Below, in pieces: positions 25,553 to 34,354 of a stretch of 64,000 bases of DNA. Origin of the DNA: Falsiroseomonas sp050563525 (GTDB taxonomy: Bacteria; Pseudomonadota; Alphaproteobacteria; Acetobacterales; Acetobacteraceae); NCBI RefSeq assembly GCF_050563525.1, contig NZ_JBNXUN010000008.1, positions 1-64,000 on the forward strand, read 5' to 3'. A program made the translations under genes and the position numbers. Within the stretch, counting starts at the first letter, position 1. The number at the start of each line of letters is the position of its first letter. Under the pieces are notes generated by a model. The model was given only the letters and a program-made list of their open reading frames with translations, was not told the origin of the DNA and made no database searches.

Positions 25553-26329
25553 ATGCAGCCCGCCGAGACTCCTCCTCCTCCGCCGGATTCGGCCCCGCTC
25601 GACCAGGCGGCCGTACTGGCCGCGCTGCGTGCGCGCGTGGCGCGGCTGGAAGGTGGCGGCCGTGCCAGGCATGGCATGGCGCCGGTGCCGGTGTGCGACG
25701 GCATCCCGCTGCCCGGCGGCGGGCTGGCGCGCGCCGCGATGCATGAGGTGGCCGGCACCAGCCCCGGCAGCGCCGCCGCCTTCTGCGCCATGCTGCTGGC
25801 CCGCAGCGGCGGCACGGTGCTGTGGATCGCCACCGACCGGGACGAATTTCAGGCCTGGCCGCCCGGCCTCGCCCGCTGCGGCTTGTCTCCCGCCAATTTG
25901 GTGCTGGTGCGGGCGGAACGCTGGGCGGATGCGCTGTGGGCGATGGAGGAGGCGCTGCGCTGCCCCGCCGTCACCGGCGCGCTGTTGGCCACGGGGTGGG
26001 AGGCGCCGGCCCGGCTGGACCTGACCGCGACCCGCCGCCTGCAACTGGCCGCCGAGACCGGCGGCGCGCTCGGCCTGGTGCTGCGGCCGGACCTGCCGAA
26101 CCCGGACCCCAGCGCGGCGGCCACGAGTTGGCGCGTGGCGCCGCTGCCCTCCGGCGGCGCCGGGCATGGGCTGGAAGATCCGCGCTGGCAGCTGGAATTG
26201 CTGCGCGCCCGCGGCGGCAAGCCGGACGGGCCATGGTCCGTCACCTGGCGCGCCGCCTCCGGCGCGCTCGACCTGGAGGAGACGGAGGTGTCGGCCGAGC
26301 CGACCCGCACCCGGCGCGCCCGGAGATGA
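25553..26329 (+). CDS. imuA: SOS mutagenesis protein ImuA
   Basis: 258 residues. ImuA is a RecA/SulA-like protein that works with ImuB and DnaE2 in damage-induced mutagenesis. Visible family traits are the N-terminal Pro-rich lead, IPLPGGGLARAAMHEVAG, the core strand VLWIATDRDEF, and a long C-terminal segment WRVAPLPSGG. The nucleotide-binding P-loop of RecA is not conserved, as usual for ImuA. The start at 25553 is 26 bp after the LexA box; earlier in-frame starts would lie upstream of the operator. Two hairpins separate it from imuB. Confidence 0.85.
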   Translation: MQPAETPPPPPDSAPLDQAAVLAALRARVARLEGGGRARHGMAPVPVCDGIPLPGGGLARAAMHEVAGTSPGSAAAFCAMLLARSGGTVLWIATDRDEFQAWPPGLARCGLSPANLVLVRAERWADALWAMEEALRCPAVTGALLATGWEAPARLDLTATRRLQLAAETGGALGLVLRPDLPNPDPSAAATSWRVAPLPSGGAGHGLEDPRWQLELLRARGGKPDGPWSVTWRAASGALDLEETEVSAEPTRTRRARR

Positions 26330-26394
26330 TGTTGAATCCTGCCTCAATCGCCGGCGTGCGCCTCCGCGCACCTGGCTGCGCGGCATGGGCCGCG

Positions 26395-26429
26395 GCGCCC
26401 CTTCGGGCGCTCGCCCGCCTTTGGCGGGC
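26395..26429 (+). repeat. Two tandem hairpins between imuA and imuB
   Basis: GCGCCC (26395-26400) pairs with GGGCGC (26405-26410) over a CTTC loop, and GCCCGCC (26413-26419) pairs with GGCGGGC (26423-26429) over a TTT loop. They fill the 114-bp gap, the second ending 14 bp before the imuB ATG. There is no U-tract. They may attenuate or stabilise the cassette transcript. Confidence 0.5.
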
Positions 26430-26443
26430 ACAGGTCACGCTTG

Positions 26444-27946
26444 ATGGAAGCTGACACGACTCGCCGCTTCCTGGCCCTGCACCTGCCGGACTTGGCCATC
26501 GCGCGGCTGCGGCGGGCGGAGCCGGACTTGCCGGGCCGTCCGCTGGCGACCTGGGACTCCATGGGAAGCCGCCGCCTGCTGGTCGCCGTGGACGCGGCCG
26601 CCGCGGAACTTGGGCTGAGCCCGGGCCAGGCGCTGGCCGATGCCCAGGCCATCACGCCCGACCTGCTGCTGCGCCCCGCGGCGCGGGAGGCCGATGCGCG
26701 CGCGCTGCGCGCCCTGGCGCTGTGGGCGCGCCGCTACACGCCGCTCGCGGCGATTGATCCGCCGGAAGGGCTGATCCTCGACACCACCGGCTGCGACCAT
26801 CTGTGGGGTGGGGAAGCCGCGTTGCTGGCCGATGCGCTGGCCCGGCTGCGTCGCGCCGGGCTGGCACCGCAAGGCGCCGTGGCCGGCGCCGCTGCCACCG
26901 CCGCCGCCCTGGCCCGTGCCCGCACGGACAACCCCATCGCCGCCTCCGGCATCGAGCCGGCGCTGGCCGCGCCGCTGCCGCTCGGCCCCGCGCTGCGGCT
27001 GGACGCGGCGATGCGGGAGGATCTGGCGCGACTCGGCCTGCGCCGGGTGCGGGATTTGCTGGACCAGCCACGCGGCCCGCTGGCACGCCGCTTCGGCCAG
27101 AAGCTGCTGGACGCGCTGGATGCGGTGACGGGCCACCGCCCGCAGGCCATCCAGCCGGTGCTGCCGCCGCCCGACCTCGCCTCCGCGATCGAATTGCTGG
27201 AGCCGATCGTGACGCGGCCGGCGATCGAGGCCGCGCTCGACCGGCTGCTGGCCGATCTGGCGGAGACCCTGCGCCGCACCGGCCGCGGCGTGCGCCGGCT
27301 GTCGCTGCTGGCCTGGCGCGTGGATGGGGTGGTGCAGGAGATCGCGATCGGCACCGGCCAGCCGACTCGCGACCCGGCGCATCTGCGGCGGCTGTTCGCG
27401 GACCGGCTGGAGGGGCTGGAACCCGACCTCGGCTTCGAGCGCATGGCGCTGGAGGCCCAGGCGACGGACCTGATGCAGGCAGGCAGCCAGATCAGCCTCG
27501 GGATCGGGGCGCGGCGGGAGGAAGCGGTGCTGCTGGCGCAGTTGCTGGACCGGCTGGGCCAGCGGCTGCGCGTGCATCGCGTGGCGCCGCTGGCCAGCCA
27601 TTGGCCGGAACGCAGCGTCATGGCGCTGGACCCGCAGGCCACGCCGCCGGACCCGCCGCCCGGCTGGTCCCTCCCCGATTCGCCGGTGCTGCGCCTGCGC
27701 CGGCCTTCGGCGCTGGAGGTGGTGGCGCTGCTGCCGGATGCGCCGCCGGCGCAACTCCGCTGGCAAGGCGCGGCGCACCGCGTGCTGCGGGCGGAGGGGC
27801 CGCGGCGACTGGAGCCGGAATGGTGGCGCACGCCGCATGGGTATCGGCGGGATGGCTACCGGGTGGAGCTCACCTGCGGCACGCGGCTGTGGGTCTGCCG
27901 TGGCGGCGCCGAGTCCACCTGGCGGCTGCATGGCCACCTGCCGTGA
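26444..27946 (+). CDS. imuB: ImuB, catalytically degenerate Y-family polymerase-like protein
   Basis: 500 residues. The Y-family fold is recognisable but the catalytic acids are not: the usual metal-binding start is replaced by FLALHLPDLAIARL, and the SxDE block reads AIDPPEGLILDTTG. This is characteristic of ImuB, which acts as a hub linking the beta clamp and DnaE2 rather than as a polymerase. The C-terminal region (YRVELTCGTRLWVCRGG) is the ImuB-specific part. ATG at 26444 is preferred over the adjacent upstream TTG. The stop overlaps the dnaE2 GTG (GTGA), so the two are coupled. Confidence 0.9.
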   Translation: MEADTTRRFLALHLPDLAIARLRRAEPDLPGRPLATWDSMGSRRLLVAVDAAAAELGLSPGQALADAQAITPDLLLRPAAREADARALRALALWARRYTPLAAIDPPEGLILDTTGCDHLWGGEAALLADALARLRRAGLAPQGAVAGAAATAAALARARTDNPIAASGIEPALAAPLPLGPALRLDAAMREDLARLGLRRVRDLLDQPRGPLARRFGQKLLDALDAVTGHRPQAIQPVLPPPDLASAIELLEPIVTRPAIEAALDRLLADLAETLRRTGRGVRRLSLLAWRVDGVVQEIAIGTGQPTRDPAHLRRLFADRLEGLEPDLGFERMALEAQATDLMQAGSQISLGIGARREEAVLLAQLLDRLGQRLRVHRVAPLASHWPERSVMALDPQATPPDPPPGWSLPDSPVLRLRRPSALEVVALLPDAPPAQLRWQGAAHRVLRAEGPRRLEPEWWRTPHGYRRDGYRVELTCGTRLWVCRGGAESTWRLHGHLP

Positions 27947-30900
27947 CCGCCTACGCCGAGCTGGCGGCGCGGTCGCATTTCTCCTTCCTCGACGGCGCCT
28001 CGCATCCGGCGGAATTGGCGCAGACGGCGGCGGCGCTGGGGCTGGCGGGGCTCGGCCTGTGCGACACCAACAGCCTGGCCGGCGTGGTGCGCGGCCATGT
28101 CGCGGCGAAGGAAGCCGGGCTGCGCTTTGCGGTGGGCTGTAGGCTGCTGCTGTCGGATGGCAGCGAATGGCTCGCCTGGCCGAGCGACCGCGCCAGCTAT
28201 GGCCGGCTGACATCGCTGCTGTCGCAAGGCCGGATGCAGGCACCGAAGGGCGGATGCGCGTTGGTCCGGGAGGACCTGTTCGAGGCCGCGGAGGGGTTGG
28301 TGCTGGCCGCGATCGCGCCCGATGCCGCGCAATGGCGGGCGGATGCCGCGGCATTGCGTGGGCGGCTGGCGCTGCCGCTGCTGCTCGCGGCGTCCTGCCC
28401 CTATGCCGGGGACGACCAGCAAAGGCTGGATACCTTGGCCGGGATCGCCGGCGATTCGCTGCTGGCCATCGGCGACATCCGCTACCACCACCCGGCGCGC
28501 CGCCGCCTCGCCGACGTGCTGAGCGCGATCCGCCTGCGCACCACCGTCGATGCGCTGGGCCATGCGGCGGAACCCAATGCGGAGCGCCATCTGAAATCGC
28601 CCGCCGAGATGGCGCGGCTGTTCGCGCGGCACCCGCAGGCGCTGGCCAACACGCTGCGCGTGCTCGAGGCCAGCGCCGGCTTCTCGCTCGACCAGCTGCG
28701 CTACGAATACCCCGACGAGGTGATGGAGCCCGGCCGCACCGCGCAGCAGACGCTGGAGTCGCGGGTGGCGGCGGCGCTGGCGGCGCAGCCCTTCGGCCGG
28801 TCCGCCAACATCCGCGCCCGTGTCGCGCATGAGCTGGAGTTGATCGGCCGGCTCGGCTACGCGCCGTATTTCCTGACCGTGCATGAGATCGTGGCCTTCG
28901 CGAAGCACGAGGGCATTCTGTGCCAGGGCCGCGGCTCGGCGGCGAATTCCGCGGTCTGCTACGTGCTCGGCATCACCGCCGTCGATCCCGACAAGCACGA
29001 TCTGCTGTTCGAGCGTTTCGTCTCCGCCAGCCGAGGCGAGCCGCCCGATATCGACATCGACTTCGAGCATGAGCGGCGCGAGGAGGTGATCCAGCACCTG
29101 TACGAACGCTACGGCCGCCACCGCGCCGCGATCTGCGCCACCATCATCCGCTACCGCGCCCGCAGCGCCATCCGCGAGGTGGGCCGCGCCATGGGGCTGA
29201 CGGAGGATGTGACGGCGCGCCTCGCCAAGGCAAGCTGGGGTCCGGGGCGGGAGCTGGACCTGCACCAGCTTGCCGCCAGCGAGGGCCTGGATGTCGGCGA
29301 CCCACGCCTGGCGATGACGCTGGAACTGGCAGAGGAATTGCAAGACGTGCCGCGCCACGCCGCGACGCATGTCGGCGGCTTCGTCATCACGCGCGGGCCG
29401 CTCACCGAACTCGCGGTGGTGACGAATGCGGCGATGGAAGACCGCACCGTGCTGGAATGGGACAAGGATGATATCGACGCGCTCGGCATCCTGAAGGTGG
29501 ATGTGCTGGGCCTCGGCATGCTGTCCTGCATCCGCCGCGCCTTCGACCTGCTGCGCCAGCATCGTGGCCTCGACTACGCGCTGGCGACGCTGCCGGCGGA
29601 TTGCGCGGCGACCTACGCGATGCTGCGGCGGGCCGATTCCGTCGGCGTGTTCCAGGTGGAAAGCCGGGCGCAGATGAACATGCTGCCGCGGCTGAGGCCG
29701 GAGAAGTTCTACGACCTGGTGATCCAGGTCGCCATCGTCCGCCCCGGCCCGATCCAGGGCGACATGGTGCATCCCTATCTGCGCCGGCGGCAGGGGATCG
29801 AGGTGCCGGAATACCCCTCCCCCGCGCCGCCGCACCCACCCGATGAATTGCAGAAGGTGCTGGAGAAGACGCTGGGCGTGCCGCTGTTCCAGGAACAGGC
29901 GATGAAGCTCGCCATCGTCGCCGCCGGCTTCACGGCGGACGAGGCCGACCTGCTGCGGCGTGCCATGGCGACCTTCAAGATGACCGGCGGCGTGGCGAAG
30001 TACCGCGACAAGCTGGTCGCCGGCATGGTCGGCCGCGGCTACCAGCGCGAATTTGCCGAGCGCGTCTTCAGCCAGATCGAGGGATTCGGCAGCTACGGCT
30101 TTCCCGAAAGCCACGCCGCCAGCTTCGCGCATCTGGTCTATGCGTCGTCCTGGATCAAATGCCACCACCCCGCGATCTTCGCCTGCGCGCTGCTGAACAG
30201 CCAGCCGATGGGCTTCTACGCCCCGGCGCAGATCGTCCGCGACGCGCGCGAGCACAATGTCGAAATCCGCGCGGTGGACGTGAACGCCAGCGAATGGGAT
30301 TGCACGCTGGAGCCGGGTGCTGCCGGCCTCGCACTGCGCCTCGGCCTGCGGCTGGTGACGGGGCTGGCGAAGGAGGAGGCGCAGGCCGTCGTCGCGGCGC
30401 GGGAGGCGCGCAACGGCGCGCCCTTCACGTCGGTGGAAGACCTCGCCTGGCGCAGCGGCGCCGGCAAGCGGGCGCTGAACAACCTCGCCGCGGCCGATGC
30501 TTTCGTGGGCGCCGGGCTGGTGCGACGCGACGCGGCCTGGGATGCGCGCGGCGTACCCTCCGGCCCGCGCGACCTGCCGCTGTTCGCCATCGCGCAGGAG
30601 TCCGTGGCGGCGGCGCTGGCGGACGAGGCGCCGCTGCTGCCCGAAGCCGCACCGCACCTGCCGCAGCATACGGAAGGCGAGGCGGTGGTGGGCGACTACC
30701 TCGCCACCGGGCTGACCCTGCGCCGCCACCCGCTGGCGCTGCTGCGGCCGCGCCTCGACGCGCAGGGCTGCGACGATACGCGCCGGCTGGAGACCGCGCG
30801 TGCCGGCACGCGCCTCCGCCTGCCCGGCCTGGTGCTGATGCGCCAGCGCCCGGGCTCCGCCAAGGGCGTGGTGTTCCTGACCATCGAGGATGAGTTCGGC

Positions 30901-31218
30901 GTGGCGAACCTGGTGGTGTTCCAGGATGTCGCCGCGCGCGACCGCGCCGCCCTCGTCGCCGGCCGGCTGCTGCTGGCGGAAGGCGTGCTGGAGCGCGAGG
31001 ACAAACATGCGGAAATCCCCATCCTGCACGTCATCATCCGCCGCCTGACCGACTGGTCCCGGATGCTGGATGCGCTGCCGCAAGCGGAGGCCGGTTCAGA
31101 CGCCGGTTCCGCGTGGGCGGAGCGCAACCTCGGCCGCGCCGACGAGGTGCGCCGCCCGGACCCCGGCGCGCGCGCGCCGAAGAAGGCGCGGCTTCCCGCC
31201 AGCCGGGACTTCCGGTGA
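27943..31218 (+). CDS. dnaE2: Error-prone DNA polymerase III alpha subunit DnaE2
   Basis: 1091 residues. The N-terminal PHP domain starts at once with YAELAARSHFSFLDGASHP. The polymerase core has GRGSAANSAVCYVLGI and the catalytic-acid block PPDIDIDFEHERR, followed by the FQVESRAQMNMLPRLRP and VRPGPIQGDMVHPYLRRR fingers/thumb blocks. A helix-hairpin-helix region and an OB fold (LPGLVLMRQRPGSAKGVVF) end the protein. DnaE2 is the active translesion polymerase of the ImuA-ImuB-DnaE2 mutasome. The GTG start at 27943 lies within the imuB stop. It is about 70 residues shorter than replicative DnaE, as expected for DnaE2. Confidence 0.95.
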   Translation: MTAYAELAARSHFSFLDGASHPAELAQTAAALGLAGLGLCDTNSLAGVVRGHVAAKEAGLRFAVGCRLLLSDGSEWLAWPSDRASYGRLTSLLSQGRMQAPKGGCALVREDLFEAAEGLVLAAIAPDAAQWRADAAALRGRLALPLLLAASCPYAGDDQQRLDTLAGIAGDSLLAIGDIRYHHPARRRLADVLSAIRLRTTVDALGHAAEPNAERHLKSPAEMARLFARHPQALANTLRVLEASAGFSLDQLRYEYPDEVMEPGRTAQQTLESRVAAALAAQPFGRSANIRARVAHELELIGRLGYAPYFLTVHEIVAFAKHEGILCQGRGSAANSAVCYVLGITAVDPDKHDLLFERFVSASRGEPPDIDIDFEHERREEVIQHLYERYGRHRAAICATIIRYRARSAIREVGRAMGLTEDVTARLAKASWGPGRELDLHQLAASEGLDVGDPRLAMTLELAEELQDVPRHAATHVGGFVITRGPLTELAVVTNAAMEDRTVLEWDKDDIDALGILKVDVLGLGMLSCIRRAFDLLRQHRGLDYALATLPADCAATYAMLRRADSVGVFQVESRAQMNMLPRLRPEKFYDLVIQVAIVRPGPIQGDMVHPYLRRRQGIEVPEYPSPAPPHPPDELQKVLEKTLGVPLFQEQAMKLAIVAAGFTADEADLLRRAMATFKMTGGVAKYRDKLVAGMVGRGYQREFAERVFSQIEGFGSYGFPESHAASFAHLVYASSWIKCHHPAIFACALLNSQPMGFYAPAQIVRDAREHNVEIRAVDVNASEWDCTLEPGAAGLALRLGLRLVTGLAKEEAQAVVAAREARNGAPFTSVEDLAWRSGAGKRALNNLAAADAFVGAGLVRRDAAWDARGVPSGPRDLPLFAIAQESVAAALADEAPLLPEAAPHLPQHTEGEAVVGDYLATGLTLRRHPLALLRPRLDAQGCDDTRRLETARAGTRLRLPGLVLMRQRPGSAKGVVFLTIEDEFGVANLVVFQDVAARDRAALVAGRLLLAEGVLEREDKHAEIPILHVIIRRLTDWSRMLDALPQAEAGSDAGSAWAERNLGRADEVRRPDPGARAPKKARLPASRDFR

Positions 31219-31331
31219 CCGAAACAAACCCCCGCCACCCACCGGCGGCCTTGCTTGCCCGCCCGGCGCGGCGCCAGGATGCCGCCGCGGCGCCCGCCAG
31301 AGGCGCCTCCATCGGGAGAGAGACCAGCGCC

Positions 31332-32303
31332 ATGAACCGCCGCACCATCCTGCAGGCCGCCGCCGCCGCGCCGCTGCTGGCCACCCCGGGCCTGTTGCGG
31401 GCGCAGGAGTTCACCCAGCCCGTCCGCCTGATCGTCCCCTTCAACCCGGGCGGCACCAGCGACATCCTGGCGCGGCTGATCGCGCCTTCGCTCGGCCAGC
31501 GGATCGGCCAATCCGTGGTGGTGGAAAATCGCGCCGGCGCCGGCGGCAACATCGGCGCCGACCTGGTGGCGAAAAGCCGGCCGGACGGCCACGCCCTGGT
31601 CCTGCTGGACATCTCCGTCCTGGCCACCAACCCGCATCTGTTCCCGCGCCTGCCCTTCGACAGCCTGCGTGACCTGGCGCCGGTGCAGATGGTGGTCTAC
31701 GCGCCCTACATCCTGGCGGTGAACAACCAGCTTCCGGTGCAGAACGCGCAGGAATTGGCGGCCTACGCCAAGGCCAATCCGGGCAAGCTGAACGCGGCCA
31801 ATTCCGGCACCGGCACGCTGACCCACCTGGTCGCCGCCTCGCTCGCCAATGCCTGGGGCGGAGAGGTGACGCATGTGCCCTATCGCGGCGGCGCCCCGGC
31901 GCTGACCGCGCTGGTGACGAACGAGGCGAACTTCACCATGGCCGGCGCCACGCAGTCGCAGAACTTCGTGGTGAACAACCAGATGCGCGGAATCGCCGTG
32001 ACCGGCACGAAGCGCCTGGCCGCGGTGCCCAACCTGCCGACGTTCCGAGAACTCGGCTGGCCGGAGCCCGATGCCGGAACCTGGCAGGGCGTGCTCGCCC
32101 AGGGCAACACACCGGCGCCGATGATCGCGCGGCTGGAGCAGGAAATCGCCAAGGTGCTGGAGGAGCCGAACATCGTCCGCCGCATCGGCGAGATCGGCGG
32201 CGAGGTCCGCGCCGAGGGCGCCGCGACCTTCCGCCGCATCCTGACCGAGCAGACCGAAAGCTACGGCCGCATCATCCGCGCCAACAACATCCGGCTCGAG
32301 TGA
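31332..32303 (+). CDS. Tripartite tricarboxylate transporter receptor (Bug family)
   Basis: 323 residues. A signal peptide (MNRRTILQAAAAAPLLATPG, cleavage near LLRAQ) is followed by the Bug fold: VRLIVPFNPGGTSDILARLI, VVVENRAGAGGNIGADLVAKS, and HVPYRGGAPALTALV. Bug proteins bind carboxylated ligands in the periplasm. No TctA/TctB membrane genes are nearby, so it is an orphan receptor. GGGAGA lies about 12 bp upstream of the ATG. The stop overlaps the 2-hydroxyacid dehydrogenase ATG (TGATG), hinting that the ligand or its product is a hydroxy or oxo acid. Confidence 0.9.
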   Translation: MNRRTILQAAAAAPLLATPGLLRAQEFTQPVRLIVPFNPGGTSDILARLIAPSLGQRIGQSVVVENRAGAGGNIGADLVAKSRPDGHALVLLDISVLATNPHLFPRLPFDSLRDLAPVQMVVYAPYILAVNNQLPVQNAQELAAYAKANPGKLNAANSGTGTLTHLVAASLANAWGGEVTHVPYRGGAPALTALVTNEANFTMAGATQSQNFVVNNQMRGIAVTGTKRLAAVPNLPTFRELGWPEPDAGTWQGVLAQGNTPAPMIARLEQEIAKVLEEPNIVRRIGEIGGEVRAEGAATFRRILTEQTESYGRIIRANNIRLE

Positions 32304-33277
32304 TGCAGACGACACGTATCCATGTGCAGGTGAACCCGGCCTCCTCCCTGGCGGAGGCCTTCACCGAACCACGGCTACGCGCGGCGCTGCCGGCGGCCGA
32401 GGCGGCGCTGAGCTTCGGCACGACGCCGGATGCGCTGGAGGCCGGGCTGGCGGAGGCGGAGGTGCTGCTGCTGGCCGGCAACGCCCCGCTGCACGACCTG
32501 CCCCGCCGCGCGCCGCGCCTGCGCTGGATCGGCTACACCAGCGCCGGCGTCGAATGGCTGCTGAAGGCAGGGCTGCCGCCGCAGGTGGCGCTGACCAATG
32601 CCAGCGGTACGCACATCCCGAAGGCGGCGGAATACGCGCTGCTGGCGGTGCTGATGCTGAACAACCAGATCCCGTTCTTCGCCACCGCGGCGCGCCAGGG
32701 CCGCTGGGCGCCGAAGCCGGCCGGCACCGTCGCGGGAAAGACGGTGCTGATCCTGGGGATGGGCGCACTCGGCGGTGCGGCGGCCGGGGCATTGGCCCGG
32801 CAGGGCATGCGCGTCATCGGCAACAGCCACTCCGGCCGGCCGCATCCGGATGTCGCGCTGATGACGCAGGGGGACGGCTTCCGGGCGCATCTGCCGGAGA
32901 CGGATGTCCTGGTCATCGCCCTGCCGCTGACGCCGGCGACCGAGGGCCTGGTCGGCGCGGCCGAGCTGGACCTGCTGCCACGCCATGCCGGCGTGGTGAA
33001 TATCGGCCGGGGGGAGATCCTGGACGCCGAGGCGCTGGCCGACCGGCTTGACGATGGCCGCCTGGCCGGCGCCGTGCTGGATGCGCTGCCGGTGGAGCCG
33101 CTGCCACCCGGCCACCGGCTGTGGACCACGCCGAACCTGTTCATCACGCCGCATTGCGGCCTGTATGACCCAGCCGAGTACGCGCCGCGCTGCCTGGAGG
33201 CGTTCCGCGCCAACCTGCTCCGCTTCCGCGCCGGCGAGCCTCTGCACCAGCTGGTGGACCCCGGCCGCGGCTACTGA
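32303..33277 (+). CDS. D-isomer-specific 2-hydroxyacid dehydrogenase
   Basis: 324 residues. NAD(P)-binding motif VLILGMGALGGAAAGALARQG in the centre, the segment ETDVLVIALPLTPATEGLVGA, NIGRGEILDAEAL (catalytic loop) and the C-terminal catalytic His in ITPHCGLYD. The enzyme interconverts 2-oxo and D-2-hydroxy acids, for example glyoxylate/glycolate or hydroxypyruvate/glycerate; the substrate is undetermined. It is coupled to the Bug receptor and faces a LysR regulator gene 5 bp away on the opposite strand, so the three may form one regulated module. Confidence 0.88.
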   Translation: MQTTRIHVQVNPASSLAEAFTEPRLRAALPAAEAALSFGTTPDALEAGLAEAEVLLLAGNAPLHDLPRRAPRLRWIGYTSAGVEWLLKAGLPPQVALTNASGTHIPKAAEYALLAVLMLNNQIPFFATAARQGRWAPKPAGTVAGKTVLILGMGALGGAAAGALARQGMRVIGNSHSGRPHPDVALMTQGDGFRAHLPETDVLVIALPLTPATEGLVGAAELDLLPRHAGVVNIGRGEILDAEALADRLDDGRLAGAVLDALPVEPLPPGHRLWTTPNLFITPHCGLYDPAEYAPRCLEAFRANLLRFRAGEPLHQLVDPGRGY

Positions 33278-33282
33278 GCGCC

Positions 33283-34167
33283 TCAGGCCACCGTGCCCGA
33301 TTCCTCCTGCGCCATGACGGCGACAGCGGCGGCGATGACGTTGCGCGGCTGGTTGCTGTAGGCCGCATGCACCTCGATCGGGGGGCACGGCGGCGAGACG
33401 TCCAGGCGGCGGAGCCGGCCATCGGCCACGGCGCCGGCCGCCGCGGCATCCGGCAGCAGCGTCACGCCGAGGCCGTCCTGCGCCAGGATCATCATGGTGG
33501 CGATGGAGTTGAAATTGGACACCGCCTTCGCCTTCACCCCGGAGCAGGCGAAATGGCGCAGCACATCCTGGTGCGGCTTGGAGCCGCGGGAAAAGGCGAA
33601 GATCGGCCAGGCCGCCAAGCTTTCCAGGCCCAGCATCCCCTCCGGCAGATCCATCCCCGGCCCGGCGTACCAGGAACAGGACAGGCTGCCGAGCGGCACG
33701 GTCTCGACCTGCGGCGCGATGATCGGCCCCATGAGGATGGCCAGGTCGATCTCGTTGCGGTGGAAATGGCCGGACAGGGTCAGGCTGGTATCGACCGTCA
33801 GGTCCAGCTCGATGCAGGGGTAGGTCTGGTGGACCCGGCGGATCAGCCGCGGCAGCCAGGTGTGCACCACCGAATCGATGGCGCCCACCGCCAGCCGCCC
33901 GCGCAGCGCCTCCCTGCTGCTGACCGCACCCTGGAATTCCTGGGCGAGGCGGACGATCTCCTCGGCCCGCGACAGCGCGGCGCGGCCCTCAGGGGTCAGG
34001 CGGACGGAGCGCAGGTCGCGGTCGAACAGGCGGATACCAAGCTCCCGCTCCAGCGCCGCGATGCGGTTGGACACGGCGGCCTGGGTGGTGTGCAGGCGTT
34101 CCGCGGTGGCGCTGAAGCTGTTGAGGCGGGCGACCCAGAGGAAGGTCTCGAGAAAACGCAGGTTCAT
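33283..34167 (-). CDS. LysR-family transcriptional regulator
   Basis: 294 residues. N-terminal winged helix-turn-helix (LRFLETFLWVARLNSFSATAERLHTTQAAVSNRIAALE) and a C-terminal periplasmic-binding-like effector domain (GRLAVGAIDSVVHTWLPRL, GLGVTLLPDAAAAG). LysR proteins sense a small ligand and usually control a neighbouring gene. It converges on the dehydrogenase gene and stands downstream of an ABC importer operon, so the target is unclear. The start at 34167 gives the standard HTH position; upstream starts would add 24 unlikely residues. Confidence 0.9.
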   Translation of the reverse strand: MNLRFLETFLWVARLNSFSATAERLHTTQAAVSNRIAALERELGIRLFDRDLRSVRLTPEGRAALSRAEEIVRLAQEFQGAVSSREALRGRLAVGAIDSVVHTWLPRLIRRVHQTYPCIELDLTVDTSLTLSGHFHRNEIDLAILMGPIIAPQVETVPLGSLSCSWYAGPGMDLPEGMLGLESLAAWPIFAFSRGSKPHQDVLRHFACSGVKAKAVSNFNSIATMMILAQDGLGVTLLPDAAAAGAVADGRLRRLDVSPPCPPIEVHAAYSNQPRNVIAAAVAVMAQEESGTVA

Positions 34168-34245
34168 CAGGGGCAGTCCAAGGGGTCGGCGCGGCGCATG
34201 CAAGGCCCGCGCCGCCGCAAGGTCAACCGATACGGTCACAACCTG

Positions 34246-34281
34246 CGGCCAGCAAAGCTGGCCGAGCGCCCGAATGGGCGC
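34246..34281 (-). terminator. Tandem hairpins downstream of the polyamine-type ABC operon
   Basis: CGGCCAGC (34246-34253) pairs with GCTGGCCG (34257-34264) over an AAA loop, and GCGCCC (34266-34271) with GGGCGC (34276-34281) over a 4-nt loop. They lie 74-109 bp beyond the last permease stop, before the LysR gene. No clear U-tract follows, so the termination role is tentative. Confidence 0.45.
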
Positions 34282-34354
34282 CGCGCCCGGTGGCGGGTGC
34301 CAAGCGAAGCGCCGGCGACCGAGGCCGGATTGGCCCGACCCGCGGGATTTGGTG

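Noticed and set aside
27856..31083. A 1075-codon open frame opposite dnaE2
   Set aside because: Antisense shadow of a very well conserved polymerase gene; composition His/Arg/Gln-rich, no recognisable motif.
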